Shown: positions 49,370-57,901 of the stretch, piece after piece
Layout: every line of letters begins with the position of its first letter
Numbering within the stretch: position 1 is the first letter of the stretch
From: an uncultured Bacteroidota bacterium
Lineage (GTDB): Bacteria > Bacteroidota > Bacteroidia > Flavobacteriales > Flavobacteriaceae
NCBI GenBank assembly: GCA_902594745.1
Contig: CACJNF010000003.1
Span: forward strand, 102,144 to 166,143
DNA: 64,000 bases
Reading direction: 5' to 3'
The notes under the pieces: model-generated
What the model was told of the DNA's origin: nothing
Database searches by the model: none
The model's input: only the letters and a program-made list of their open reading frames with translations
Program-made: the position numbers and the translations under genes

Positions 49370-50160
49370 GGTTTAGATATTTTTTAAATCAACTTTTTTT
49401 TAAAAAAATTATAATAATTAATATTATTGTTTTTTTACTTCCACTTGTATTAAATACATTTCTGTTTCTATTTAATTTAAAACAAGTCAGCCTTATAGAT
49501 TACTTTGATCTTCATCCAGGAATAGGAGATATTATTAGAAGTCCTTGGACTCTAATATCATATTCTTTTTTTCATATTGATTTTTTTCACATATTTTGGA
49601 ACATGTTGATTCTGTATGTTGTTTGTAAACATTTTTTAAATTTTCTAACAAATAAAAAATTAATAGAAATATATTTTTATGGTGCACTTATGGGAGGTCT
49701 ATTCTTTGTGATTTCATATAATATTTTCCCAGTATTTAAAAATGCTTTTTCACCTTTAATAGGATCATCAGCTGCTGTGTATGCAGTACTTATTTTTGCT
49801 TGTTCATATATGCCAAACACAAGAGTAAACCTTATTTTTTTTGATATTAAATTGAAATATTTAGGTCTTTTCTATGTTTTATTAAGTTTAATTCAAATAC
49901 CCTTCAGTAATGCTGGTGGAAATATTGCACATTTGGGTGGTGCCTTTTATGGTTTTTACTATGCAAAGAACTTTAATTTATCAAACTCACCATTTGACTT
50001 CTTTATTAAATTGATAAATAATTTTAAATCTAAACCAAAAGAAAATCGAGATAACCAAAAAAAGATTGACAATATATTGGATAAGATAAGTAAGTCTGGA
50101 TACGAAAGTTTAAGTAAGAATGAGAGGGAGTTTTTATTTAAAAATTCAAATAATGATTAA
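49360..50160 (+). CDS. Rhomboid-family intramembrane serine protease (second of two)
   Basis: The 266-residue membrane protein is a diverged neighbour of the first rhomboid. The serine motif is GSSAAVYA with Ser137 after Gly135 (alanine replaces the usual following glycine), the histidine lies in GGNIAHLGGAFYG (His191), and FFHIDFFHIFWNMLILY at about 70-86 holds the conserved histidine/asparagine region. A charged cytoplasmic tail (about 205-266) follows the last helix and ends with SKNEREFLFKN. Activity is likely but less certain. It is the last gene of the plus-strand operon, and its stop forms TTAA with that of lepB. Confidence 0.86.
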   Translation: MELGFRYFLNQLFFKKIIIINIIVFLLPLVLNTFLFLFNLKQVSLIDYFDLHPGIGDIIRSPWTLISYSFFHIDFFHIFWNMLILYVVCKHFLNFLTNKKLIEIYFYGALMGGLFFVISYNIFPVFKNAFSPLIGSSAAVYAVLIFACSYMPNTRVNLIFFDIKLKYLGLFYVLLSLIQIPFSNAGGNIAHLGGAFYGFYYAKNFNLSNSPFDFFIKLINNFKSKPKENRDNQKKIDNILDKISKSGYESLSKNEREFLFKNSNND

Positions 50161-51848
50161 CTCTTAGATTTTCTTCTTTTGATAAAAACATACAATTGCC
50201 ATAAGACTATGAAAGCTATAAAATGAGGGAAGTAAGATCTTGGTTCTCCATTTAATCCAATAGTTGTAAATATTCGATCCCATCTAAATTTCCAGTTTTG
50301 AATCCCATTGAATAGTCCATCAATACTCATCCAAATAAAAACTGGTTTACCTAAAACATGATCAAATGGAACAAAACCCCATACTCTTGAATCTTCTGAG
50401 TTATATCTATTGTCTCCCATCATCCAATAATAATCTTGTTTAAATTTGTAAGAGTCTTGCTCTTTGCTGTTTATAATAATTCTCCCATTTGAAATCTCAA
50501 CATCATTAAATTCATAGTCTTTTATTATTTTTTTATAAAGTGGGAGATTATCTAGACTTAGATCAATTTCGTCTCCTTTTTTTGGAATATAAATTGGACC
50601 TAGATAGTCGTTATTCCAGTTAAAATTACTGTTATTTGGAAAGAAATTTAAGTTAGATACACCTTTGCTTTGAGTTACTCTGTAAATGGTATCAAATAAT
50701 TTAGAATTTTCAATTTTAAAAGCATCCTCATATGTTAAACTAATTTCTCTTGAACTATCTATTAGCTCACTAATAATTATATTATTATCCCTAATAATAC
50801 TAATAGGTATTCCAGAGTCATCTGTATATACCAAATATTCATTATCATTAGTATTAGAAATACTTAGTATATAATTTAATATTTCTTCATATGATCTTGG
50901 AGTTAAATTTTTAATAATAAATTTTCTAATAAAACCATCAATTCCTATTTCTTTAAGTTTGTTTGATGAAACTCCTTGATCAGACTTTATATTATAAGTA
51001 AAAATTGGTTTAGCTCTATCAGGTAAGATATTTTTTTGGCCATTTATAAAAATAATTCCATCTTTAATCTCAATTGTATCCCCAGGAATCCCAAGTGCTC
51101 TTTTTACGTAGTTAGATTTTTTATCTCTTGGCTTAATAACTCCTTTTTCCTTAACAAAAAATTTTCTAACAGTATCTGCTGGCCAATTAAAAACTACTAT
51201 ATCATTATTCTTTATTTCTTGAAACCCAGGAATTCTAATATATGGTAATTGAGGACTTTTAAGATAAGATCTAGTTTTAATAATTGGGATAGTATCATGA
51301 ACCATAGGAAGAGTAACTACAGTTGAAGGAACTCTAGCTCCATAATGAAACTTACTTACTAATAAAAAATCACCAACTTTCAATGTCCTCTCTAATGACC
51401 CGGTTGGAATTACAAAAGGTTGAAGAAAATAATTATGTACAATTGTTGCTATAACTATAGCAAAGATGAATGAACCAATGGATCTTTCAAATCCAGAGAA
51501 AGAAATCTCTTTAACTAATTTTGTTTTGTTACTAACATAGCTTATGTAAAAAATATAAAGCCCAAGAGTTAGTATAACTAGTATTCTGTCAATCTTAGAG
51601 TTATGATTAAACCTTTTAATTAATTCTACCCATACTACAGGTATCATAAGAAGATTAATTACTGGGATAAAAACAAGTATTATCCACCATCTAGGTCTTT
51701 TAATTATATCTAAATGTTTAACAATATTATAAAATGGGATAATTGCATGCCAGCCAGGAATTCCAGCTAAGCTGAAGAGTTTCTGAGAGCCAACAAAAAT
51801 TAACACATTGTAAATCAAGAAAAAACAAATCCACTCAATAAAACCCAT
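50157..51848 (-). CDS. lepB: Signal peptidase I
   Basis: The 563-residue protein removes signal peptides from exported proteins. It has several N-terminal hydrophobic helices (to about 145), catalytic serine in FVIPTGSLERTLKVGD (Ser151), catalytic lysine in SNYVKRALGIPGDTIEI (Lys249) and the late MMGDNRYNSEDSRVWGFVP motif. The segment between the lysine motif and the late motif is about 200 residues long, larger than in E. coli, and the protein ends with another membrane helix; both are usual for Bacteroidota. It lies 1 base after the DUF5683 gene. Confidence 0.94.
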   Translation of the reverse strand: MGFIEWICFFLIYNVLIFVGSQKLFSLAGIPGWHAIIPFYNIVKHLDIIKRPRWWIILVFIPVINLLMIPVVWVELIKRFNHNSKIDRILVILTLGLYIFYISYVSNKTKLVKEISFSGFERSIGSFIFAIVIATIVHNYFLQPFVIPTGSLERTLKVGDFLLVSKFHYGARVPSTVVTLPMVHDTIPIIKTRSYLKSPQLPYIRIPGFQEIKNNDIVVFNWPADTVRKFFVKEKGVIKPRDKKSNYVKRALGIPGDTIEIKDGIIFINGQKNILPDRAKPIFTYNIKSDQGVSSNKLKEIGIDGFIRKFIIKNLTPRSYEEILNYILSISNTNDNEYLVYTDDSGIPISIIRDNNIIISELIDSSREISLTYEDAFKIENSKLFDTIYRVTQSKGVSNLNFFPNNSNFNWNNDYLGPIYIPKKGDEIDLSLDNLPLYKKIIKDYEFNDVEISNGRIIINSKEQDSYKFKQDYYWMMGDNRYNSEDSRVWGFVPFDHVLGKPVFIWMSIDGLFNGIQNWKFRWDRIFTTIGLNGEPRSYFPHFIAFIVLWQLYVFIKRRKSKS

Positions 51849-51849
51849 T

Positions 51850-52407
51850 CTAGTCTAAATTAATTTTTAGTTTAATTCCTGCATTTTGAGAAAAATCAAA
51901 ATAATTACTCTCAATAAATGGTCTAACAGATAAATCTTCACTAACATTGAATTGAAGAAGATGTGCTCCTACATTTGCATCTATGATATTAAGAACATAA
52001 GTACCTACTAAGAACATAAATGCAAAGTCTTTATATCTCCTATGAAACTTCATACCTTCTAATAATTTCTCATTTTCAGGGATTATATCAATATATTCAT
52101 CATCAAAATATCCTGCCAGCCTTCTTTTATATGCCGTTCTATATTTATTCATTTCTTTTTGATTGTAATTGAAATAATAAGCAGATGTTCCCAACCCACC
52201 ATATATAATTGGAACCATCCAATATCTCCTTGTATAAACTTGACCCAGTCCCGGGACTACTGAAGAGTAAAATGCAGCTTTTGATGGAGTCAAAGGATCA
52301 TCAATTAATCTTTGTTTCCTTGGACTAATATATATAGAGTCTAATTCAGATTGGCAATAAGAATTGAATGAAAAAAAAACTAATATCGATAAAAAAAAAT
52401 TTCTCAA
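51850..52407 (-). CDS. DUF5683 exported protein
   Basis: The 185-residue protein has a signal peptide (FFLSILVFFSFNSYCQ) and the family segment PSKAAFYSSVVPGLGQVYTRRYWMVPIIYGGLGTSAYYF (about 41-79), which includes two hydrophobic stretches with glycines, and a second hydrophobic stretch at 130-145. It matches DUF5683, regularly located between parB and lepB in flavobacteria. Function is unknown; a membrane role is inferred. The TTG start overlaps the parB stop as TTGA. Confidence 0.85.
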   Translation of the reverse strand: MRNFFLSILVFFSFNSYCQSELDSIYISPRKQRLIDDPLTPSKAAFYSSVVPGLGQVYTRRYWMVPIIYGGLGTSAYYFNYNQKEMNKYRTAYKRRLAGYFDDEYIDIIPENEKLLEGMKFHRRYKDFAFMFLVGTYVLNIIDANVGAHLLQFNVSEDLSVRPFIESNYFDFSQNAGIKLKINLD

Positions 52408-53285
52408 TTTGATATTTTTTTTAGAATTGAGTATAAGTCATTAATGCTTTTAAAACTTGTTGATAATGTTACTTTACCAGTTGAATCTTCTTTAAGTTTT
52501 ACTTTTGAGCCAAATATCTTTTCAAATTTATTAGTTGCATCAATATAGATTTTAGAAACATCAGAATTTATATTTGAATTTACTTTTTTAATATTGAGTT
52601 CTCTTACAATTTTTTCAGTTTGTCTTACAGATAAATTTTTAGATATTATTTGTTCATAAATTTCTATTTGAATTTTTTTGTCATCAACATTAATAAGAGC
52701 TCTTCCATGTCCCATTGTTAAAAATCTGTCTCTTATTCCTGATTGAATAATTGGGTCAAGTCTGAGTAATCTAATATAATTAGAAATTGTTGATCGATCT
52801 TTGCCAACTATTCTTGAAATAGAATCAATATCCAGCTTATATTCTTCAATCAATCTTTCATAGCTTACACCAATTTCAATTGGATCTAGATCAACTCTCT
52901 GGACATTCTCAACTAATGACATCTTAAGAATATCTGATTCACTTTCAACACCTCTTATGTAACAAGGGATTGAAGTCAAGCCAGCTTTCTTTGTTGCTCT
53001 ATATCTCCTCTCCCCAGATATTATCTCATATTTAGATGAGTTTATCTTTCTTACAGTTATTGGCTGAATAATTCCAAGGTCTTTTATAGAATCTGAAAGA
53101 CTATCTATTTCAGCACTATCAAAATTTGATCTTGGTTGATTTGGATTTACATCTATCTTATTTATGTCGATTTCAAATGAATTAGTATTGTCAGCTAGCT
53201 CTAAGTTATTTTCATCATCACTTGAGCTACCTAGAAGAGCATCGAGACCTCTTCCTAATACTCTCTTTTGTTTTTTGTCAGACAT
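52404..53285 (-). CDS. parB: Chromosome partitioning protein ParB
   Basis: The 293-residue CTP-dependent clamp loads at parS sites near the origin. The start KRVLGRGLDALLG is the ParA-stimulating tail; the ParB/Srx domain shows QPRSNFDSAEIDSLSDSIKDLGIIQPI and SGERRYRATKKAGL, with the C-motif SLVENVQRVDLDPIE; the helix-turn-helix is VGKDRSTISNYIRLLRL; a C-terminal dimer domain follows. It overlaps parA by 8 bases. No convincing parS site is found in the window. Confidence 0.95.
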   Translation of the reverse strand: MSDKKQKRVLGRGLDALLGSSSDDENNLELADNTNSFEIDINKIDVNPNQPRSNFDSAEIDSLSDSIKDLGIIQPITVRKINSSKYEIISGERRYRATKKAGLTSIPCYIRGVESESDILKMSLVENVQRVDLDPIEIGVSYERLIEEYKLDIDSISRIVGKDRSTISNYIRLLRLDPIIQSGIRDRFLTMGHGRALINVDDKKIQIEIYEQIISKNLSVRQTEKIVRELNIKKVNSNINSDVSKIYIDATNKFEKIFGSKVKLKEDSTGKVTLSTSFKSINDLYSILKKISN

Positions 53286-54048
53286 TCACATTCTTTTTAA
53301 TTATTTCATCAGCTAGAGAAAGATAGTTTTTCGTTCCCTTAGAAGTTACATCGTAAGTTATAATATCTTTTCCAAATCCAGGTGCTTCTCCTAGTTTAAT
53401 ATTCCTCTGAATTATTGTTTTAAACACTATATCTCCAAAATGTTTTTTTACCTCATCAACAACTTGATTTGAAAGTCTTAAACGTGAATCATACATCGTC
53501 AATAGAATTCCTTCAATATCTAATTCTTGATTGTGTATTTTTTGTACACTTTTAATAGTGTTAAGAAGCTTGCCTAGTCCTTCAAGGGCGAAATATTCAC
53601 ATTGAATTGGAATTAATACTGAGTCTGAACATGTTAAAGCATTAAGTGTAATTAATCCAAGTGAAGGAGCACAATCAATCAAAATAAAATCATAATCAGT
53701 TTTAATACTTTCAATCTGTTCTTTTAGTTTATATTCTCTTTTCTCAACGTCAACTAATTCTATTTCAACACCAACTAGATCAATGCTTGATTGGATTATA
53801 TCAAGATTAGGAGACTTAGTTTTTTTAATTACGTCACTGATTTTTATAGACTCAGAAAAAACTTGATAAAGAGAATGATCATTCTCATTAGGATCAAATC
53901 CAAGTCCGGAAGAAGCATTTGCTTGAGGATCTGCATCAATAATTAAAACTTTCATTTCAAGAACACCTAATGAAGCAGCAAGATTGACAGAGGTAGTTGT
54001 TTTACCAACTCCACCTTTTTGATTAGCTATTGAAATTATTTTTGCCAT
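53278..54048 (-). CDS. parA: Chromosome partitioning ATPase ParA
   Basis: The 256-residue Walker-type ATPase binds DNA and moves ParB-bound origins apart. The deviant Walker A KGGVGKTTTSVNLAA is at about residues 11-25, the Walker A' DADPQANASSGLG follows, and Walker B is DFILIDCAPSLGLITLNAL. Length matches Soj-type ParA (about 255). It is 3 bases after the ftsB-like gene and coupled to parB by overlap. Confidence 0.96.
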   Translation of the reverse strand: MAKIISIANQKGGVGKTTTSVNLAASLGVLEMKVLIIDADPQANASSGLGFDPNENDHSLYQVFSESIKISDVIKKTKSPNLDIIQSSIDLVGVEIELVDVEKREYKLKEQIESIKTDYDFILIDCAPSLGLITLNALTCSDSVLIPIQCEYFALEGLGKLLNTIKSVQKIHNQELDIEGILLTMYDSRLRLSNQVVDEVKKHFGDIVFKTIIQRNIKLGEAPGFGKDIITYDVTSKGTKNYLSLADEIIKKNVNV

Positions 54049-54051
54049 TAA

Positions 54052-54369
54052 TTATTCATTTTCTGATTTATATTCAATAATAAATATATCCTCATTTTGT
54101 TTTTTTAAATTATATTTTTCTCTTCCATAGTGTTCTAGACTATCTATATTTTCGAGTCTTTTTATTAAGTCTTGATCTTTAACTATTTCTTCTGTGAGTG
54201 CATCTCTTCTCTTTTTTAATTTTTTTATTTCTCTATTTAATTCAGCATGAATGAGAAGTGAATTTGTGTCTAGAAAAGTCATCCAGAATATAAATGCAAG
54301 TAATATAATTAAATATTTAAAGTAGGTTTTGCCTATTAGGGATTTTAGTTTCTTGAAAAAATCACTCAT
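54052..54369 (-). CDS. FtsB/DivIC-family septum formation initiator
   Basis: The 105-residue bitopic protein has a short cytoplasmic tail, one membrane helix (about 19-34) and a periplasmic coiled coil (about 40-75, ELNREIKKLKKRRDALTEEI), followed by HYGREKYNLKKQNEDIFII, the end motif of FtsB/DivIC. Such proteins join FtsL and FtsQ in the divisome. It lies 5 bases after the sugar dehydrogenase and 3 bases before parA. Confidence 0.88.
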   Translation of the reverse strand: MSDFFKKLKSLIGKTYFKYLIILLAFIFWMTFLDTNSLLIHAELNREIKKLKKRRDALTEEIVKDQDLIKRLENIDSLEHYGREKYNLKKQNEDIFIIEYKSENE

Positions 54370-54374
54370 TGAAT

Positions 54375-55520
54375 CTACTTTGGTAAAATTTTAAAGATAC
54401 CCTCACCTTCAACACTTATATAAACATAACCATCGGGACTTAGATTTACATCTCTAACTCTACCTATTCTAGGAAAAAGCTTTTCCCTCATTATTATTCC
54501 AAAATTATCAAATTCTAATCTTTCAAGATATCTAAAGCTTAATGACCCTATTAATAAAGTATTGTTCCAATCACTATAAATTTCTGAACTTTTAATCATT
54601 ACCATTCCAGAAGGAGCAATAGATGGGGTCCAATAGTAATATGGGTCAGTAACGCCGTCTAAGGTTTTATTTTTAGTTATTTCACTACCACTATAGTTTA
54701 TACCGTAAGTTGCTTTTGGCCAGCCATAATTTCTTTCTCTAACAGGGTCTTCGTTAGTTCTAGGTTCTTTGATTATATTTATCTCATCTCCACCTCTAGG
54801 ACCATGTTCATGAATCCATATTTCATCATTATTAAATCCATTTACAATTCCTTGAGGGTTTCTATGTCCATAACTCCATATAGCCTTCTTAGAGTTTTCT
54901 AGATCAATGAATGGATTATCATTTGGGATAGAACCGTCAAGATTCAATCTGTAAACTTTTCCTCCGTCTAAATCTAGATCTTGTGGGTTAATATCTCTAT
55001 TCCCTCTATCGCCTATTGTAAAATAGATGTGTTGATTCTTTAATAAAATACTTCCACCAAAATGTCTTTGCTCTTCAGAATCAGGAGAAGCTTTGTAAAG
55101 TTGCTTTAGATCAACTAAACTATCACCATCAAGTTTAGCCGAATATAATGAGGTATTTGAACCTTTTTCTGATTCAGAAACACTTGCTGTCAAATAAACT
55201 ATCTTATTAGAACTAAAGTTCTTATCTACTGCTACATCTAATAAACCACCTTGTCTTGAAAATACAATTTCAGGGATACCTTTAATTATCTTTTTATTAC
55301 CATCTTCTACGTAGTATAAAATCCCTTTCTTATCAGTAACTAAAAATGAATTTTTATTAGTGAATGCGAGTCCCCACGGAATATCAATTCCGTCAACAAT
55401 TTTAACTAATTCAAATGAGTTTTCATCAAAGTCTTGAATAGGGGGGTAATTTTCTTTTTGAGAGCAAGCTGAAGATATGCTCAAAAATATAATTGATAAT
55501 ATTAGACTAACCTTTTTCAT
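54375..55520 (-). CDS. PQQ-dependent sugar dehydrogenase family lipoprotein
   Basis: The 381-residue protein has a lipobox (LSISSAC, about residue 19) and a six-bladed beta-propeller of the soluble glucose/aldose sugar dehydrogenase family: DIPWGLAFT, RQGGLLDVAVD, HFGGSILLKNQHIYFTIGDRG, YGHRNPQGIV, EHGPRGGDEINII, YGWPKATYG, PSIAPSGMV and GRVRDVNLSPDGYVYISVEGEG. The HGPxGGDE and GHRNPQG loops are the PQQ/calcium sites. It should oxidise sugars or related alcohols in the periplasm or at the surface if PQQ is available; no PQQ synthesis genes are seen here. Confidence 0.88.
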   Translation of the reverse strand: MKKVSLILSIIFLSISSACSQKENYPPIQDFDENSFELVKIVDGIDIPWGLAFTNKNSFLVTDKKGILYYVEDGNKKIIKGIPEIVFSRQGGLLDVAVDKNFSSNKIVYLTASVSESEKGSNTSLYSAKLDGDSLVDLKQLYKASPDSEEQRHFGGSILLKNQHIYFTIGDRGNRDINPQDLDLDGGKVYRLNLDGSIPNDNPFIDLENSKKAIWSYGHRNPQGIVNGFNNDEIWIHEHGPRGGDEINIIKEPRTNEDPVRERNYGWPKATYGINYSGSEITKNKTLDGVTDPYYYWTPSIAPSGMVMIKSSEIYSDWNNTLLIGSLSFRYLERLEFDNFGIIMREKLFPRIGRVRDVNLSPDGYVYISVEGEGIFKILPK

Positions 55521-55562
55521 AATTCGAATTTAAAATAATTTAACCACTCAATAAAGTTTTTT

Positions 55563-56630
55563 TTATATCAAGTCAATTAAACTTACATTTTGATAATTTC
55601 TTTTTAAGTAATCTAATGTCTGCTCCATAAGTTCACCCATAGATTTGCATTTTTTAAACTTTTCCTCATTAGTGAATTTATATATCTCATTTTTTAAATT
55701 TTCAACATTCTCCTTTATACTCACAGTATCTTTTTTCATAATTTTAATTAAAAGTTTCATCCTTTCATCCGAGATAATTAATCTCCTTGAAATAGTTGAT
55801 CTTTCCTCAATTTTATACTGAATAATTGAGTCTGTTTTTAGTTTATCTCTGACTACATCCATGATTGGTTTATTCTCTTTAAAAAACTGTGGTCTGTACA
55901 CTGAAAACTTACCCTCAAAGCACTGTTGATCAAAATCAATAGCTCTAATTTTATAAATTACTTGATCAAAATCATGAATAGGTATGACCACGTAATTATA
56001 AGACCTCATGTCACCTAATAATCTTATCATGCATCTTTCATTGAATTTTACATACTCTTTTGCAATTTGAGATTTTTGAAGCTCTGTACATTTTGGTAAA
56101 TATTCTTCTATAAAAATATCACCTGGAATTCCAGCAATATGTTCTTCAATTAAAGAAGAATTATTAACTAAAAAGTTTAGATTTCTTGGAGATAACATAT
56201 GTTCAAATTCTATACCATAGACTCTGGAAGCATCAGTTTTTTTAACATAGAAGTATGTAAAATTATCATTAACTATGTTTCTGATCTTTATTCTAAATGG
56301 TTTTGAATTTCCAAATGTGCAATAGTCTACTGAATCAATATTTAAGTATGGAATTGATGAAGGATTCCCATCAGAATGGAGGAGTGTATAAATAATTTTT
56401 AAATTTTCATCTATCTCTTGCCTTTCACTTTCATTAAAAATAAGTCTAACCCACAAAGTATCTTTATTTTTCTTATCATAAAGATTTATTGAATCAGAAT
56501 ACCTTAATAAATCATCATAAGAAATAACATCTTCTATCCATCTGTCATGATTCTTTAAAAAAAGTTTAAGCTCTTCTGAAATAGGGTAGAAAGGTTTTTT
56601 CTTAGATATTAATTTTTTACTAATTCCCAT
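55563..56630 (-). CDS. Conserved unknown protein with protein-kinase-like motifs
   Basis: The 355-residue protein (ATG at 56630) is not one I can name. The frame runs on upstream through tRNA-Pro(GGG), but that extension is simply translated tRNA. A kinase-like order of motifs is visible: an FYVKK strand (Lys130/131), an acidic helix EFEHML (Glu141/143), a hinge-like FIEEYLP (173-179), LGDMRSYNYVV with Asp207 and Asn212 spaced as in catalytic loops, and AIDFDQ (230-235) as the metal aspartate. There is no glycine-rich P-loop and no signal peptide. A phosphotransferase or pseudokinase fold is inferred from motif order only. It lies 28 bases after the tRNA. Confidence 0.7.
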   Translation of the reverse strand: MGISKKLISKKKPFYPISEELKLFLKNHDRWIEDVISYDDLLRYSDSINLYDKKNKDTLWVRLIFNESERQEIDENLKIIYTLLHSDGNPSSIPYLNIDSVDYCTFGNSKPFRIKIRNIVNDNFTYFYVKKTDASRVYGIEFEHMLSPRNLNFLVNNSSLIEEHIAGIPGDIFIEEYLPKCTELQKSQIAKEYVKFNERCMIRLLGDMRSYNYVVIPIHDFDQVIYKIRAIDFDQQCFEGKFSVYRPQFFKENKPIMDVVRDKLKTDSIIQYKIEERSTISRRLIISDERMKLLIKIMKKDTVSIKENVENLKNEIYKFTNEEKFKKCKSMGELMEQTLDYLKRNYQNVSLIDLI

Positions 56631-56655
56631 AAAATAAATATACAATAAACCTGAG

Positions 56656-56732
<77 letters not shown>

Positions 56733-56737
56733 AAATA

Positions 56738-56745
56738 CAAAAGTA
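56738..56745 (-). promoter_or_regulatory. -7 promoter element of tRNA-Pro(GGG)
   Basis: The minus strand reads TACTTTTG, matching TAnnTTTG, and ends 5 bases before the mature 5' end of the tRNA, so transcription could begin at or next to the tRNA itself. It lies just after the terminator of the preceding tRNA gene. The nearest upstream TTG is only 14 bases away, so the -33 box is unclear. Confidence 0.45.
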
Positions 56746-56750
56746 TAAAT

Positions 56751-56786
56751 AAAAAAAACCAATTAAATGATAACAATTAATTGGTT
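56751..56786 (-). terminator. Rho-independent terminator between the two tRNA-Pro genes
   Basis: A perfect 10-base stem (AACCAATTAA at 56757-56766 with TTAATTGGTT at 56777-56786) and a 10-base loop are followed on the minus strand by a run of eight T (complement of 56751-56758, partly in the stem). It lies 8 bases after the 3' end of tRNA-Pro(TGG), so that tRNA appears to be transcribed alone. Confidence 0.7.
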
Positions 56787-56793
56787 AATTAAG

Positions 56794-56868
56794 TCGGGGT
56801 GGCAGGATTCGAACCTGCGACCTCCGCGTCCCAAACGCGGCGCGATAACCGGGCTACGCTACACCCCG
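56794..56868 (-). tRNA. tRNA-Pro (anticodon TGG)
   Basis: The minus strand forms a cloverleaf. The acceptor CGGGGTG pairs with CACCCCG, the D arm is GCGTAGCCCGGTTATCGCGC, the anticodon arm is CCGCG-TTTGGGA-CGCGG with TGG at positions 34-36, and the T arm contains GGTTCGAATCC. The discriminator is A and CCA is not encoded. It reads proline codons CCA/CCG and, with a modified wobble base, others. Confidence 0.96.
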
Positions 56869-56879
56869 AAAATGAGTTG

Positions 56880-56910
56880 CAAATATAAGCTTAAAATATT
56901 TCTAGCCAAA
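56880..56910 (-). promoter_or_regulatory. Promoter of tRNA-Pro(TGG)
   Basis: On the minus strand TTTG (56910-56907), 19 bases and TATATTTG (56887-56880) match the Bacteroidota promoter consensus exactly. The expected start near 56874 is about 6 bases before the mature tRNA. Confidence 0.75.
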
Positions 56911-56928
56911 CAATTTTCTGAGGTAAAA

Positions 56929-57861
56929 CTAAACTGAAGTTGGAGACATAATTTTAATGTCGTTATACTTAATTTGACCTCTGATTACTGATGATATAGT
57001 ATCCATCAGAGCATTAATAACAGGCAGCTTAAGCTGGCTTTTAGAGTATATCATACTTATCTCTCTAGCAGGTGCAGGATCCTCAAATGGAATTATATTT
57101 TGAATATTATTAGAGGATAAATTATTTGAGTGTAAATAAGGAATTATTGTCATCCACGGACCATTATTAGATAAATTAATCAAGGTTTCAAAGCTTCCAC
57201 TTTTTAATTCATACTGTTTGTTTAAGTCATCTAAACTACATAGATTCAATACTTGATTTCTGAAGCAATGACCATCTTCTAGTATCAATAAATCACTATT
57301 TGATAGATCATCAAGTCCTAGGGATTTATTGCCTGAAAGGAAATGATGCTCTGGGACATATGCAACAAATGGTTCATAATATATGGGTCTTTCAATAATT
57401 TTTGAATTATTAAGAGGAGTAGCAGCTATGGCACAATCAATAGTGTTGTCTTCAAGCTTTCTACTTATTGTATCAGTGTTGTATTCTTCAATCTTAAGAT
57501 CTACATTTTTATGCTTTTTAATAAAAATATTAAGAAAAAGTGGAAGAAGGGTAGAGCTTACAGTTGGTATTATACCAACCTTTAAAGTGCCACCAATTAT
57601 ACCTTTTTGCTCGGATATAACATCATTCATTCTTGAGGATTCCTCTACTATTTTTTTTGCCTGAATTAATACCTTTTCGCCAATATCAGTTACCTGTAGA
57701 GGTTTAGTTGATCTATTAAAAATAGTTACACCTAATTCCTCCTCAAGTTTTTGAACTTGCATACTTAGAGTGGGTTGAGTAACGAAACATTTTTCAGAGG
57801 CAGTTGTGAAGTTTCCATATTCAGCAACTGCAAGTGTGTATTTTAATTGTGTTATAGTCAT
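56929..57861 (-). CDS. oxyR: LysR-family peroxide sensor OxyR
   Basis: The 310-residue regulator has an N-terminal winged helix (about 1-60; LAVAEYGNFTTASEKCFVTQPTLSMQVQKLEEELG) and a periplasmic-binding-like sensor domain. The redox pair sits in LEDGHCFRNQVLNLC at Cys199 and Cys208, the same positions and spacing as E. coli OxyR, so peroxide should form a Cys199-Cys208 disulfide and switch it to activation of catalase and peroxidase genes. The gene is divergent from an acyltransferase, with a TAGTTTTG -7 element and a palindrome at its 5' end, and sodC lies nearby. Confidence 0.93.
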   Translation of the reverse strand: MTITQLKYTLAVAEYGNFTTASEKCFVTQPTLSMQVQKLEEELGVTIFNRSTKPLQVTDIGEKVLIQAKKIVEESSRMNDVISEQKGIIGGTLKVGIIPTVSSTLLPLFLNIFIKKHKNVDLKIEEYNTDTISRKLEDNTIDCAIAATPLNNSKIIERPIYYEPFVAYVPEHHFLSGNKSLGLDDLSNSDLLILEDGHCFRNQVLNLCSLDDLNKQYELKSGSFETLINLSNNGPWMTIIPYLHSNNLSSNNIQNIIPFEDPAPAREISMIYSKSQLKLPVINALMDTISSVIRGQIKYNDIKIMSPTSV

Positions 57862-57862
57862 T

Positions 57863-57877
57863 ATAAGTTAAACTTAT
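57863..57877. promoter_or_regulatory. Perfect palindrome in the oxyR leader (possible LysR-type box)
   Basis: ATAAGTT-A-AACTTAT is a perfect 7+1+7 inverted repeat, placed 1 base before the oxyR ATG and downstream of its -7 box. It contains T-N11-A (T at 57864, A at 57876), the core of LysR-type operators. Binding here would block oxyR transcription, a common autoregulatory layout. Confidence 0.45.
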
Positions 57878-57884
57878 TGAAATT

Positions 57885-57892
57885 CAAAACTA
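57885..57892 (-). promoter_or_regulatory. -7 promoter element of oxyR
   Basis: The minus strand reads TAGTTTTG, matching TAnnTTTG. A start near 57879 would give a leader of about 17 bases that contains the palindrome. Confidence 0.5.
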
Positions 57893-57901
57893 AATAAAAT
57901 A

